From a virus: a stretch of 64,000 bases of DNA. Positions 13,881 through 21,207 of this stretch are shown here, one piece after another. The notes below the pieces were generated by a model, which made no database searches, had not been told where the DNA came from, and saw only the letters and a program-made list of their open reading frames with translations. Positions within the stretch are counted from its first letter, which is position 1, and every line of letters begins with the position of its first letter. The stretch lies in IMG/VR virus record IMGVR_UViG_3300021185_002348, positions 1 through 64,000 of that record; one strand, written 5' to 3'. The position numbers and the translations under genes were made by a program.

Positions 13881-14279
13881 ATGATTAAAGAAGACGAAAC
13901 TTACAAGCACTACCAGATAAGGCAATTTGAAAATAAAGTTATTGCTTTACAAACTGAGTTAGACGTTGTCGATGTAATTAAAGAACAAGTAGCCAATTAT
14001 TTTAGATTAGCACCACATAATCTAAGTAAGAAAACCAGATTAAGAACATATTTATGGCCAAGACAAATAGCTATATACTTCACAAGAGAATATACAACAT
14101 TTACTTTAAAAGAAATAGCTAAAATGTTCGGGTTAGTAAACCATGCAACTATAATACATTCAGTTAAAGTTGTAGCAAACGACATGGCTCTTGACAAAAG
14201 AAAACAAAATCAATTAAATCAAATCAAACTTAACCTACTAAAAAATGGAATCGAAGACAACCCAGCCGAAAGAGACTAA
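13881..14279 (+). CDS. Solitary DnaA domain IV-like protein, 132 aa
   Basis: Residues about 50-105 match the DNA-binding C-terminal domain of DnaA: RTYLWPRQIAIYFTREY, then FTLKEIAKMFGL, then VNHATIIHSVK, corresponding to the G-x-DHTT-V-H signature that reads the DnaA box. Asp is replaced by Asn and Thr by Ala. The AAA+ domain of DnaA is absent; the first 40 residues are helical. It may bind a phage origin or block host DnaA boxes. It stands at the head of the replication block and overlaps the next gene by 35 bases. Confidence 0.7.
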   Translation: MIKEDETYKHYQIRQFENKVIALQTELDVVDVIKEQVANYFRLAPHNLSKKTRLRTYLWPRQIAIYFTREYTTFTLKEIAKMFGLVNHATIIHSVKVVANDMALDKRKQNQLNQIKLNLLKNGIEDNPAERD

Positions 14280-14682
14280 AAAAGACGCTTTACGAAGATT
14301 ATTTTTAGACAATAATTTATCTGAAGACGACGTATACAAAGACAAACGTGGCTTTGTAATCATTACCAGATCGGGTATTGAGAAAATTCAGTTTAACAAC
14401 AATATGAACATTGAATTTAAGTTAGAAATATCTAATGACGATTTAATAGTAGTTAAAGCTTGTGCCGAAATGCGCACGGGCGAAGGTCAAGCATTTAAAG
14501 TAGAAACTTATGGCGAATGCAGCCCTAAAAACTATCAAAACTATACTTCTAAATTTGGTAGTTATCCTTTTGCTATGGCCGAAAAGCGAGCACTATCACG
14601 GGCCGTACTTAAACTTGCTGGTTTTTACAGACTAGGTGGTGTGTTTGGTGAAGGCGAAATTGATAACAGAAGCGATAAATAA
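14245..14682 (+). CDS. Single-strand annealing/recombination-like protein, 145 aa
   Basis: The C-terminal block YTSKFGSYPFAMAEKRALSRAVLKLAG followed by a Gly-rich acidic end is the pattern seen in phage ERF/Rad52-like and related annealing proteins (MAEKRA-xx-R-xxLKLAG). The N-terminal 40 residues are helical and charged, and the middle has strands. The protein is short compared with full annealing proteins, so it may be a reduced version. It lies upstream of the SSB-like gene, which fits a role in recombination-dependent replication. Assignment is from motif only. Confidence 0.55.
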   Translation: MESKTTQPKETKKDALRRLFLDNNLSEDDVYKDKRGFVIITRSGIEKIQFNNNMNIEFKLEISNDDLIVVKACAEMRTGEGQAFKVETYGECSPKNYQNYTSKFGSYPFAMAEKRALSRAVLKLAGFYRLGGVFGEGEIDNRSDK

Positions 14683-14685
14683 GCT

Positions 14686-14934
14686 ATGGAATTTGATTGG
14701 ATAGACGAATTATTAGATAATTCAGAAGCTGAAGCAGAAATGTGGCAATTAGATACTATTGACAATTTAATTAGATCAACATCTATAGGTGAACAATTGA
14801 GTCTAGTAATTGAAAGAGAGTCTATAAACTATACAAAGAAAGAAGCTTTTAAAATTATTTCATATTTGAAACGAAATCAAACTTATCCGGATTGCAGAGA
14901 CAGATTTAAATTTTATAACAACAAAAACAATTAA
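14686..14934 (+). CDS. Hypothetical acidic protein, 82 aa
   Basis: Not recognised. An acidic N-terminus (FDWIDELLDNSEAEAE) is followed by helices with a basic C-terminus (YLKRNQTYPDCRDRF). It fits tightly between the annealing-like and SSB-like genes, so a role in replication or recombination is likely from context only. Confidence 0.6.
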   Translation: MEFDWIDELLDNSEAEAEMWQLDTIDNLIRSTSIGEQLSLVIERESINYTKKEAFKIISYLKRNQTYPDCRDRFKFYNNKNN

Positions 14935-14936
14935 AA

Positions 14937-15290
14937 ATGAGCGAAACGCTAAAAACAGACGGTAAATTACTAGGAGTAAATGCTGTTGAACAAATTACAG
15001 ACAAGTTTAAAAAACGTAAATTTTGGGTTGAAACAGACTCTGAGTCACAATGGCCACAAGTTATTGAATTTGAATTAGTTCAAGATAAAGTTGATCTAAT
15101 TGATAAATTTAAGAAAGGTGACGTAATATCTGTTGGCTTTAATTTACGAGGTAGAAGATACACAAGCAAAAAAACAGGGCAAGAAGGTGTTATAAACTCT
15201 TTAAACGCCTGGTTTGTAGACAAGCCTAAGCCTCAAGCTGCTGGTTCAGTTGCTTCTGATACGTCAGATCCTAATGACTTACCATTTTAA
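14937..15290 (+). CDS. SSB-like OB-fold protein (DUF3127-like), 117 aa
   Basis: KFKKRKFWVET, a WPQVIEFELVQDKVDLIDKF block, then GDVISVGFNLRGRRYTSKKT and LNAWFVD match DUF3127, a short OB-fold family common in Bacteroidota and their phages. The Ala/Ser/Gly linker and the acidic end DPNDLPF resemble the C-terminal tip of SSB, which recruits partner proteins. It probably coats single-stranded DNA during replication. Two bases separate it from its upstream neighbour. Confidence 0.8.
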   Translation: MSETLKTDGKLLGVNAVEQITDKFKKRKFWVETDSESQWPQVIEFELVQDKVDLIDKFKKGDVISVGFNLRGRRYTSKKTGQEGVINSLNAWFVDKPKPQAAGSVASDTSDPNDLPF

Positions 15291-15292
15291 TT

Positions 15293-15643
15293 ATGAGTAA
15301 GCCTAATGAAACAACACATATAGATTGGATTCAATCGTGTTACAGAGCCGATGCAGTTTATGAATACCCAAAGCTATCTATTGAAGAATGTGAAACAATG
15401 GAAGCATGGGTTATTGAAATGCTAGGCGTATATGAACCAGGCAATGAACAAGTTGATGTAGCAGAGCTGTTATGCAATATGATTAGCATATTTGCTAGTC
15501 GTAATCCTAAAGAACAGCAAGGCATTTTAATATCAGCTTTAAGAAAGTCTGCTGACATTCATGACGAACTTTGGGACTTTGAGAAAGGTAAATTGAAAAA
15601 AATTAATAAATTGCTTAACTCAAAGAACAAAAAGAAAGATTAA
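15293..15643 (+). CDS. Hypothetical helical protein, 116 aa
   Basis: Not recognised. A mostly helical acidic protein with a Lys-rich C-terminal tail (KINKLLNSKNKKKD). It ends the unit before the structured RNA at 15648. Linked by two bases to the SSB-like gene, so probably part of the replication set. Confidence 0.6.
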   Translation: MSKPNETTHIDWIQSCYRADAVYEYPKLSIEECETMEAWVIEMLGVYEPGNEQVDVAELLCNMISIFASRNPKEQQGILISALRKSADIHDELWDFEKGKLKKINKLLNSKNKKKD

Positions 15644-15647
15644 TTTT

Positions 15648-15711
15648 AAATTGTGTCTGGCGAGAGCCGAAAGGAGGTATAAAAAGTTTATGCCAGTTCC
15701 TCCCACAATTT
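15648..15711 (+). ncRNA. Structured intergenic RNA with alternative folds
   Basis: AAATTGTG at 15648-15655 pairs with CACAATTT at 15704-15711, closing the whole element. Inside are a GGC-GAGA-GCC hairpin with a GNRA loop (15659-15668) and GGAGG at 15673-15677 with CCTCC at 15699-15703, enclosing ATAAA/TTTAT. A competing pairing, CTGGC at 15657-15661 with GCCAG at 15692-15696, would unfold these or form a pseudoknot with GGAGG/CCTCC. It lies in the 85-base gap before the replication protein at 15729. No known riboswitch class was recognised. Confidence 0.55.
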
Positions 15712-15728
15712 ACTTATAACCATTTATT

Positions 15729-16394
15729 ATGAAAACAGAAACGAACCAACCATCGTACTATGCTATTATACCTGCAATTGTACGGTACGATCCAAATCTA
15801 TCTGCTTCTGAAAAATTACTATTTGGAGAAATAACTTCCTTATGCAATGCAACTGGAGAATGTTTTGCTTCTAATAAATATTTTGCAAAGCTATACAAAA
15901 AAGACAAAGTTACTATCTCACGCTGGTTTGCTAAGCTTAAAGACGCTGGCTATATACATATAAACTATAAGTATGTACCTGAATCTCAAGCTATTGAATC
16001 AAGAATAGTTCACATATCGCACCAAGTACCGGGCATTATTACCCCTGCTAGCAAAAATGCTAATAGGCCTACTAGCAAAAACGCTAAAGATAATATTATA
16101 AAAAATAATAATGCTCAAATGCTATTTGAAGCGTGGTGGAATCTATACAATAAAAAGCAAGGCAAGAAGAAATCTTTAACCGTTTGGATGAAGCTATCTG
16201 AAGATCAGATGAACAAATGTATGTCCGTGGTTGAAGACTTTGTTAGATATAGAAATGAAGTTAAGTATAGGCCTCATCCTCTGACATATTTAAATGGTGA
16301 GATGTGGGAAGACGAAATTCCTAATCAATCCATAAGTAAAGAGTGGAAGAAACAAGAAGCTACTGATAACTTTAATAACATGTTTGGAATATGA
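15729..16394 (+). CDS. Replication protein with N-terminal winged helix, 221 aa
   Basis: Residues about 8-95 form a helix-turn-helix of the HTH_36/replisome-organiser kind: YAIIPAIVRYDPNLSASEKLL, TGECFASNKYFAKL, TISRWFAKLKDAGYI. The C-terminal part (from about 130) is a basic helical block (FEAWWNLYNKKQGKKK, then RPHPLTYLNGEMWED) like helicase-loader or DnaD-type replication proteins. It probably binds the origin and recruits the helicase encoded next; its stop overlaps the helicase ATG. The upstream structured RNA could regulate it. Confidence 0.7.
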   Translation: MKTETNQPSYYAIIPAIVRYDPNLSASEKLLFGEITSLCNATGECFASNKYFAKLYKKDKVTISRWFAKLKDAGYIHINYKYVPESQAIESRIVHISHQVPGIITPASKNANRPTSKNAKDNIIKNNNAQMLFEAWWNLYNKKQGKKKSLTVWMKLSEDQMNKCMSVVEDFVRYRNEVKYRPHPLTYLNGEMWEDEIPNQSISKEWKKQEATDNFNNMFGI

Positions 16395-18214
16395 AAAAAG
16401 TATCAATATACAATAACATCAGAAATATTAATGATGGTCATAACATAACTATAGCTACAGCGCTTGATAGGATCAAATCAGGCTCCTCTAAGAAGACTAT
16501 AGAAGATATTAGAACTCATCTATTAGAAGGTGATCAAGCAGCTGCTAAAAAGCTTAAAACGTTTAGTCTACCTTATGTATGTTTTTCAGGAACATTTAGT
16601 AAAAGAGATGACAATTCTATAATAGAGCACTCAGGGTTTGCAATTTTAGATTTTGATCATTTACCAGACAATATTATGCAGTCTTGTAAAGAAGTGTTAA
16701 TGGGTTGCAATTTTATATATTCATTTTGGGTTTCACCATCGGGTGACGGACTTAAAGTACTTGCAAAAATACCCGCTAGTATAGAAGAGCATAAAGATTA
16801 TTATGTAGGCTTAGTTAAATATTTTGAAAGATTTGAAGGATATGTAGACGAAACAAGTATAAACTTAAGTCGTGCATGCTTTGAAAGCTACGATCCTGAT
16901 ATATACATTAATGAAGACGCAGAAGAGTTTGTAGATAAGTACGTTGAAGAAAAAGCAACAGTTGCTATCACAAACACAATCATACGTACTGACTATGCAA
17001 AAGTAAACATAGCGGCTAATATTATACGCCATTCAATACCAGGCGAGATGCATGCAAAGCTTTTAGATGCATCTAATCTTATGGGTGGCTATATTGCTAC
17101 AGGCATCGTTGGAGAGGAAGAAGCTAAAAGAATTTTGCTTGACGAGATTATAGCTAAAGGTAAGAAAGACGACGATCTAAAAGCAGCTGAAATTGCTATA
17201 CAGAAGGGTATTGACTACGGTAAGACAAGACCTTTGTCTGAATTAATAGCGGCTGTAAGCGAAGAAGAGATACTTGAAGGTATATTAACACTTGACAAAG
17301 TTAAAAGTCAAATGAAATCTAATTTTGAATTTGGTTCAAAGAAAGGTGAAGATACCGGTATACCGCATGTAGACAAAGTATTTAAGTGGATGAAAGGCTT
17401 TACATATGTATTTGCTGGTTATGCAAACCACGGTAAAAGTGAGTTTCTTAACTACATTATGCTTATGAAGAGTTTAAAGTCTGGTTATAAATGGGCTGTA
17501 TTTACGCCAGAGGGCCATACTGCAGACACTTTTTATGACAATTTAATACATATGTATACAGGTCAGACAACTGATCATAGAAGCGACAATCAAGTATCTA
17601 AAGAAAGATATTGGGAAGCAGCTGAGTTTATTAAAAAGCATTTCTTTTACATATATCCTAAGAAAGAGCACTCTGCTGAAAACATAAATGCAATATTCAA
17701 ATATTTAGTAGACCACGAAGGTGTAGATGGCTGTGTCATAGATCCATACAATCAATTGTCGTTTGATTCAACAGGTACTGAATACTTGCAGATAAGAAAC
17801 TTCTTGCAAGCACAAAGAAGATTTTATATAGAAAATAATGTAGTAGGTGTAATTGTAGCTCACCCTAAAAATCCTAATCCAAACGATAATGGAAGCATAG
17901 ATCCACCGCAAGTCTACCAAATATCCGGTGGTGCTGAGTGGAATAACAAGTCAGATGTTATTATGACATACCATAGACCTAACTTCTATGTAGACATCGG
18001 CGACACTTCTTGCATATTCGGCACTAAGAAAATGAAGCGTCAAAAAGATATGGCCTTGCCCGGAGATATAGATATGAAGTTTGATCGGCGAACTAATAGA
18101 TTCTTATTTTTCGATCCTTCAGTATCACAATCTTTTATAGATTACATAGAAGTACATCATCAGTCAAACAATAAAGTAAAACCAAACAATAACCTAGAAA
18201 ATTTATTCGGATGA
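16391..18214 (+). CDS. Primase-helicase (VirE_N/BT4734-like + DnaB-type ATPase), 607 aa
   Basis: The N-terminal 190 residues match the VirE_N/BT4734-like domain, related to archaeo-eukaryotic primases: LDFDHL (about 86-91) gives the acidic metal pair and SPSGDGLKVL (about 115-124) the nucleotide block. The C-terminal half is a RecA/DnaB-type helicase with Walker A GYANHGKSE (about 343-351), an acidic strand near CVIDPYNQL, and IVAHPKNP. Such fusions unwind the fork and make primers, like T7 gp4 in role. It overlaps the gene before and is followed at once by the cyclotransferase gene. Confidence 0.85.
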   Translation: MKKVSIYNNIRNINDGHNITIATALDRIKSGSSKKTIEDIRTHLLEGDQAAAKKLKTFSLPYVCFSGTFSKRDDNSIIEHSGFAILDFDHLPDNIMQSCKEVLMGCNFIYSFWVSPSGDGLKVLAKIPASIEEHKDYYVGLVKYFERFEGYVDETSINLSRACFESYDPDIYINEDAEEFVDKYVEEKATVAITNTIIRTDYAKVNIAANIIRHSIPGEMHAKLLDASNLMGGYIATGIVGEEEAKRILLDEIIAKGKKDDDLKAAEIAIQKGIDYGKTRPLSELIAAVSEEEILEGILTLDKVKSQMKSNFEFGSKKGEDTGIPHVDKVFKWMKGFTYVFAGYANHGKSEFLNYIMLMKSLKSGYKWAVFTPEGHTADTFYDNLIHMYTGQTTDHRSDNQVSKERYWEAAEFIKKHFFYIYPKKEHSAENINAIFKYLVDHEGVDGCVIDPYNQLSFDSTGTEYLQIRNFLQAQRRFYIENNVVGVIVAHPKNPNPNDNGSIDPPQVYQISGGAEWNNKSDVIMTYHRPNFYVDIGDTSCIFGTKKMKRQKDMALPGDIDMKFDRRTNRFLFFDPSVSQSFIDYIEVHHQSNNKVKPNNNLENLFG

Positions 18215-18618
18215 AAAAGAAAACAGAAAAAGAATTAGTATTTGTATACGGAACATTAATGGCTGGATACCACAACCATTACTATTTAGAAACATCTAAG
18301 TGGGTAGACTATGCAAAAACAGTTAAAGACTACTCATTATTTGAGTCAGGTATACCTTTTGTATATGAAGATTTAAACATTACCGCTATCACCGGCGAAG
18401 TATATGAAGTCAGTAAAAGTGTTATGTATTATTTAGATATGCTTGAAGGTCACCCGGATGCATACGAAAGAAAGCAAGTAGATGTAAAATTAGGTTTTAC
18501 AAACGAAGTAGTAAAAGCATGGATATATTTCTATCCTAGAATAGTAGGTAATTTAATTGAATCAGGAAACTATGAAGAAGCTTATCCGAGACGCAAAAAT
18601 AAAATATCAAATTTGTAA
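18211..18618 (+). CDS. Gamma-glutamylcyclotransferase-like protein, 135 aa
   Basis: VFVYGTLMAGYHNHYYL at the N-terminus is the substrate-binding loop of the GGCT/AIG2 fold, and the Glu of DMLEGHPDAY (about residue 80) sits where the catalytic Glu lies. Family enzymes cyclise gamma-glutamyl amides to 5-oxoproline and release the amine. In phage amidoligase neighbourhoods described by comparative genomics, such cyclotransferases accompany the ligase and a class II amidotransferase. Both are present here 7-10 kb upstream. It may edit or reverse the ligase product. It overlaps the primase-helicase gene by four bases. Confidence 0.85.
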   Translation: MKKKTEKELVFVYGTLMAGYHNHYYLETSKWVDYAKTVKDYSLFESGIPFVYEDLNITAITGEVYEVSKSVMYYLDMLEGHPDAYERKQVDVKLGFTNEVVKAWIYFYPRIVGNLIESGNYEEAYPRRKNKISNL

Positions 18619-18844
18619 TTTAGTTAGACATAAAGCCAGCGGTATAATGAAGCCTTCTTCTGTCAAAAAAAGTGGTACTATTGAAAAAATAACTACAGCC
18701 GCTAATATAGAAGAAGCTAATAAGAATGGACATATAATAGCTGGCATTGCTAAAAAACACAATAAAAAGAGAGATGAAGTAGAAATTAAAATACTTTCTA
18801 TTACATTTGGTAATTATGAACACTGGAGCCACGACGTGCATTAA
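18572..18844 (+). CDS. Small basic protein, 90 aa
   Basis: Not recognised. The frame overlaps the end of the cyclotransferase gene. I place the start at 18572 (MKKLIRDAK); an ATG at 18557 is also in frame, and 18647 would avoid overlap but lose conserved-looking sequence. The protein is Lys-rich with a helix containing AKKHNKKRDEVEIK and ends in WSHDVH. It could bind nucleic acid. Confidence 0.5.
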   Translation: MKKLIRDAKIKYQICNLVRHKASGIMKPSSVKKSGTIEKITTAANIEEANKNGHIIAGIAKKHNKKRDEVEIKILSITFGNYEHWSHDVH

Positions 18845-18850
18845 ACAGAT

Positions 18851-19117
18851 ATGAACAAACTAGAAGAAGATCAAATAAATTTATTATTATTTTTAGCTAC
18901 ATTTAAAAGCTTTAGCGAACAAATGTTCAATTTAAAAGGCGTTCACAAAGGTATAGCCAAGAAAAAGTTTAACTTGCTTATAAACACAGTTAACAGCTAT
19001 GAGCGAACTTTAGACAAAGGTTGGCTTAAGGATAATAAAAAAGTTATAGATGAACTAAACGACTCTATAACTGACATGGTTTACATGATAAGAGAACAAG
19101 TACATAAAACTAATTAA
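18851..19117 (+). CDS. Hypothetical helical protein, 88 aa
   Basis: Not recognised. All-helical, with hydrophobic positions spaced as in a small helical bundle and basic residues in the middle (KGIAKKKFN). It follows by seven bases in the same unit, which ends at the terminator at 19213. Confidence 0.6.
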   Translation: MNKLEEDQINLLLFLATFKSFSEQMFNLKGVHKGIAKKKFNLLINTVNSYERTLDKGWLKDNKKVIDELNDSITDMVYMIREQVHKTN

Positions 19118-19118
19118 C

Positions 19119-19199
19119 ATGGTAGAGAACATACTTATAATTATAGTAGTTATTATTTCAATCGTAATAATAGTACAAGCGTTTGACGTAAAACAATAG
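19119..19199 (+). CDS. Membrane micropeptide, 26 aa
   Basis: The ATG follows the previous stop by one base. Residues 5-21 are almost entirely Ile, Val and Leu, a single membrane span, with a short polar end (FDVKQ). The stop lies just before the terminator. It may be a real micropeptide or a chance frame; placement favours a gene. Confidence 0.4.
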   Translation: MVENILIIIVVIISIVIIVQAFDVKQ

Positions 19200-19212
19200 C
19201 TTTACTGAGATT

Positions 19213-19252
19213 AAGGGAGCATCATCTTAGAGGGTCTTAGCTCCCTTTTTCT
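19213..19252 (+). terminator. Rho-independent terminator
   Basis: AAGGGAGC at 19213-19220 pairs with GCTCCCTT at 19240-19247 (8 bp), followed by TTTTTCTCTTTT. It closes the replication unit. Confidence 0.85.
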
Positions 19253-19293
19253 CTTTTATTTTTTTTATACGATAAAATATTATATATTCGATC

Positions 19294-19743
19294 ATGCGTC
19301 GGAGAAAAAAAGGGCATTCTAAAGCCAAAAAACATACGTTTGATGGTATAAAGTTTGCATCAGGATTAGAATTATATTGTTATCAAGCTTTGAAAAAAGC
19401 AAAAATACCTAATCAATACGAAGGCAATACATTTGAGCTTGTTCCAGCATTTAAATATCCAGGTACTTTAATGGATAGAGGGACAGTCAAAGGAGCGAAA
19501 ATGTTCAAATACAAAACAGATCACGTAAGAAGTATATCTTATACACCTGACTTTATTAATTTACAATGGGGATTTATTATTGAAACAAAAGGTTTCCGTA
19601 ATGAATCATTTCCTATGAGATTTAAATTATTTAAAAGATATTTATTCCAAAATGGCTTAGATTACGATTTGTATATACCTTCTACAAAATCTGAAGTTGA
19701 TATTACAATTAATAAAATATTAGAAAAGCATGGCCAACTTTAA
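19294..19743 (+). CDS. DUF1064-like PD-(D/E)XK nuclease, 149 aa
   Basis: KKHTFDGIKFASGLELYCYQ, YTPDFI and IIETKGF with a following basic FPMRFKLFK give the order E...D...E-x-K of a PD-(D/E)XK nuclease as in the phage family DUF1064. Such proteins are probably small endonucleases acting in recombination or Holliday-junction processing. The N-terminus is basic (RRRKKGHSKAKK). It begins a new unit after the terminator and overlaps the next small gene by 14 bases. Confidence 0.75.
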   Translation: MRRRKKGHSKAKKHTFDGIKFASGLELYCYQALKKAKIPNQYEGNTFELVPAFKYPGTLMDRGTVKGAKMFKYKTDHVRSISYTPDFINLQWGFIIETKGFRNESFPMRFKLFKRYLFQNGLDYDLYIPSTKSEVDITINKILEKHGQL

Positions 19744-19912
19744 TCAAAAAGTAGACTTTCTAACCGAAAGCATAATAAAATATGTTAAAGAGAACGAGTT
19801 AGACATAGATAATGACGATCACATAGATATATTAACAGATTATATATATAACAGGTTCAAAATAAAAATAGGAGCCGCCCCAATTAAAAAAAGATTAAAA
19901 AAATTGTTATGA
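19730..19912 (+). CDS. Small protein between nuclease and phosphoesterase, 60 aa
   Basis: Not recognised. A short acidic helical stretch (ENELDIDNDDHIDILTD) followed by a basic C-terminus (KKRLKKLL). It overlaps the genes on both sides (ATGA at the end), implying translational coupling and probably a joint function. Confidence 0.55.
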   Translation: MANFNQKVDFLTESIIKYVKENELDIDNDDHIDILTDYIYNRFKIKIGAAPIKKRLKKLL

Positions 19913-20751
19913 AAATAGACAGAATAAATCCCCATGTGCTTGATATAACCATGAATCATGAGAAAGATTGGGAACAATGGTTTTTACTATCGTCTGATAG
20001 ACACTGGGATAACCCGCACTCAGATTGGGAATTACAAAAAAAGCATTTGGACTTAGCTCGAAAAAGAAATGCTAAAATTTTAGACTTTGGTGACTTGTTC
20101 TGCGTAATGCAAGGTAAGTTTGATAGAAGAGCTTCAAAGTCTAACGTAAGACCTGAGCACCAAGTAGATAACTATTTAGACGCTGTTGTAAACACCGCTG
20201 CAGATTGGTTTGAACCGTATGCAGATATGTTTGCATTAATAAGCGAAGGTAACCACGAGTCTGCTATTAGACGTCACCATGAAACAGATTTAATTGAAAG
20301 ATTTGTTACAACATTAAATTACAAAGCAAAAACTTGCATAACTCGCGGTCTTTATACTGGATGGGTAAGATTTAGATTTTTACAAAAAGGCCACTCAAAA
20401 GTTTTTAATTTAAACTATACCCACGGTTACGGGGGAGGTGGACCAGTTACTAAAGGTGTTATACAGGCAAACAGAAAAGCTGTATATTTGCCAGACGCAC
20501 ATTTTTGTGTATCAGGACATATTCACGAGCATTGGTTAATGACTCAATCAAGAGAGAGACTTAAAAAGAATGGTGAAACAACAATAGACGAGCAAGTACA
20601 CGTATGTCTACCGACCTATAAAGAAGAATATCTTATGGGTGCAGACTTCCACAGAGAAAGAGGCCGTCCACCAAAACCTTTAGGCGCTTATTGGTTAAGA
20701 TTTTTTAACGATGCCGGGCATATAAATTATGAATTCATTAGAGCAAAGTAA
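19909..20751 (+). CDS. Calcineurin-like metallophosphoesterase, 280 aa
   Basis: The metal-binding motifs appear in order: SSDRHWDN (D-x-H, about 27-34), DFGDLF (about 60-65), GNHES (about 114-118), a THG His, and GHIHEHW (about 203-209). This is the calcineurin-like phosphoesterase fold seen in phage phosphatases and in Mre11/SbcD nucleases. With a PD-(D/E)XK nuclease just upstream, a nuclease role in recombination is reasonable, but phosphatase activity is equally possible. No SbcC-like ATPase is nearby. Confidence 0.85.
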   Translation: MKIDRINPHVLDITMNHEKDWEQWFLLSSDRHWDNPHSDWELQKKHLDLARKRNAKILDFGDLFCVMQGKFDRRASKSNVRPEHQVDNYLDAVVNTAADWFEPYADMFALISEGNHESAIRRHHETDLIERFVTTLNYKAKTCITRGLYTGWVRFRFLQKGHSKVFNLNYTHGYGGGGPVTKGVIQANRKAVYLPDAHFCVSGHIHEHWLMTQSRERLKKNGETTIDEQVHVCLPTYKEEYLMGADFHRERGRPPKPLGAYWLRFFNDAGHINYEFIRAK

Positions 20752-20930
20752 TGTACAAATTTAATGTAGGAGACAAAGCTATAAAAGTAAAGGGGTATAA
20801 GTTCCCCTGCACTATAGTGTCTGTATTTGAGACGATAGAAGGCAACGTAAGAGTTGTAGGAGAAATGGACGAATATGGTTTACTCCACATATTCAATGAA
20901 AAACAATTAGAACATGATCCCGAAGAGTAA
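20751..20930 (+). CDS. Small SH3-like protein, 59 aa
   Basis: Starts in the stop of the phosphoesterase gene (TAATG). The sequence begins YKFNVGDKAIKVKGY and has alternating strands ending in LLHIFNEKQLE, the look of a short SH3/KOW-like barrel often found in phage operons. Function unknown. Confidence 0.55.
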   Translation: MYKFNVGDKAIKVKGYKFPCTIVSVFETIEGNVRVVGEMDEYGLLHIFNEKQLEHDPEE

Positions 20931-21036
20931 AAACGAAGAAGAAACATTTGAGTCTTGGATAGTAGACTTGACTGACCAAGATCAACCTGAGACTTGTGGC
21001 ATTGACGACGATGACTGCGAGGCTTGTGGTTCTTGA
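20914..21036 (+). CDS. Acidic Cys-containing small protein, 40 aa
   Basis: Overlaps the previous gene by 17 bases in another frame. The product is strongly acidic and ends CGIDDDDCEACGS with three Cys. It is the last + strand gene before the convergent terminator. A chance frame is possible. Confidence 0.4.
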   Translation: MIPKSKNEEETFESWIVDLTDQDQPETCGIDDDDCEACGS

Positions 21037-21074
21037 ATCCCCCGACAAGGATGACGCTGTGAGGTGTCAAAAAA

Positions 21075-21104
21075 AAGTCCCCTGTTTTAATTAGCAGGGG
21101 ACTT
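21075..21104. terminator. Bidirectional terminator between convergent arms
   Basis: AAGTCCCCTG at 21075-21084 pairs with CAGGGGACTT at 21095-21104 (10 bp). A-runs precede it and T follows it, so it can stop transcription from both sides. It marks the meeting point of the + strand left arm and the - strand right arm. Confidence 0.85.
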
Positions 21105-21106
21105 TG

Positions 21107-21202
21107 TTATTTACAGCCGCAATCACATTTGCTCTTGCCGCATTCTTTTTGTTTGCGTTTGGACTTAACCTTTTTTTTAGGTTTCATTTTTAAATAAGCC
21201 AT
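21107..21202 (-). CDS. Small Lys/Cys-rich protein, 31 aa
   Basis: On the - strand, the last gene of the right arm. It encodes a very basic 31-residue protein (PKKKVKSKRKQK) ending with five Cys in CGKSKCDCGCK. It may bind DNA or a metal. It lies five bases after the next upstream gene and stops just before the bidirectional terminator. Possibly a minor virion protein, like other small basic genes in this arm. Confidence 0.5.
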   Translation of the reverse strand: MAYLKMKPKKKVKSKRKQKECGKSKCDCGCK

Positions 21203-21207
21203 ATCAT

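Larger units (their letters stand above)
1030..18392 (+). repeat. Dispersed directional heptamer array, CTATC(A/G)C, 24 copies
   Basis: By eye, + strand copies start at 1030, 1549, 2125, 2645, 3048, 3539, 3595, 4406, 5180, 5794, 6437, 7034, 7625, 8095, 8557, 9643, 10380, 11361, 11880, 12477, 13693, 14593, 16965 and 18386. The base before the heptamer is always a purine. Only two left-arm copies are on the other strand (2601 and 3513), and both pair with a + copy in a hairpin. Copies lie in all three codon frames and between genes, so selection acts on DNA or RNA, not protein. Near variants occur at 4066, 15912 and 19986. The number expected from base composition is about two. Confidence 0.75.

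Noticed and set aside
13881-14279. Full DnaA initiator
   Set aside because: No Walker A/B ATPase is present; only the DNA-binding domain is visible.
15648-15711. Known small ribozyme or preQ1/SAM-II riboswitch
   Set aside because: The conserved core bases of hammerhead, twister, preQ1-I and SAM-II were not found.
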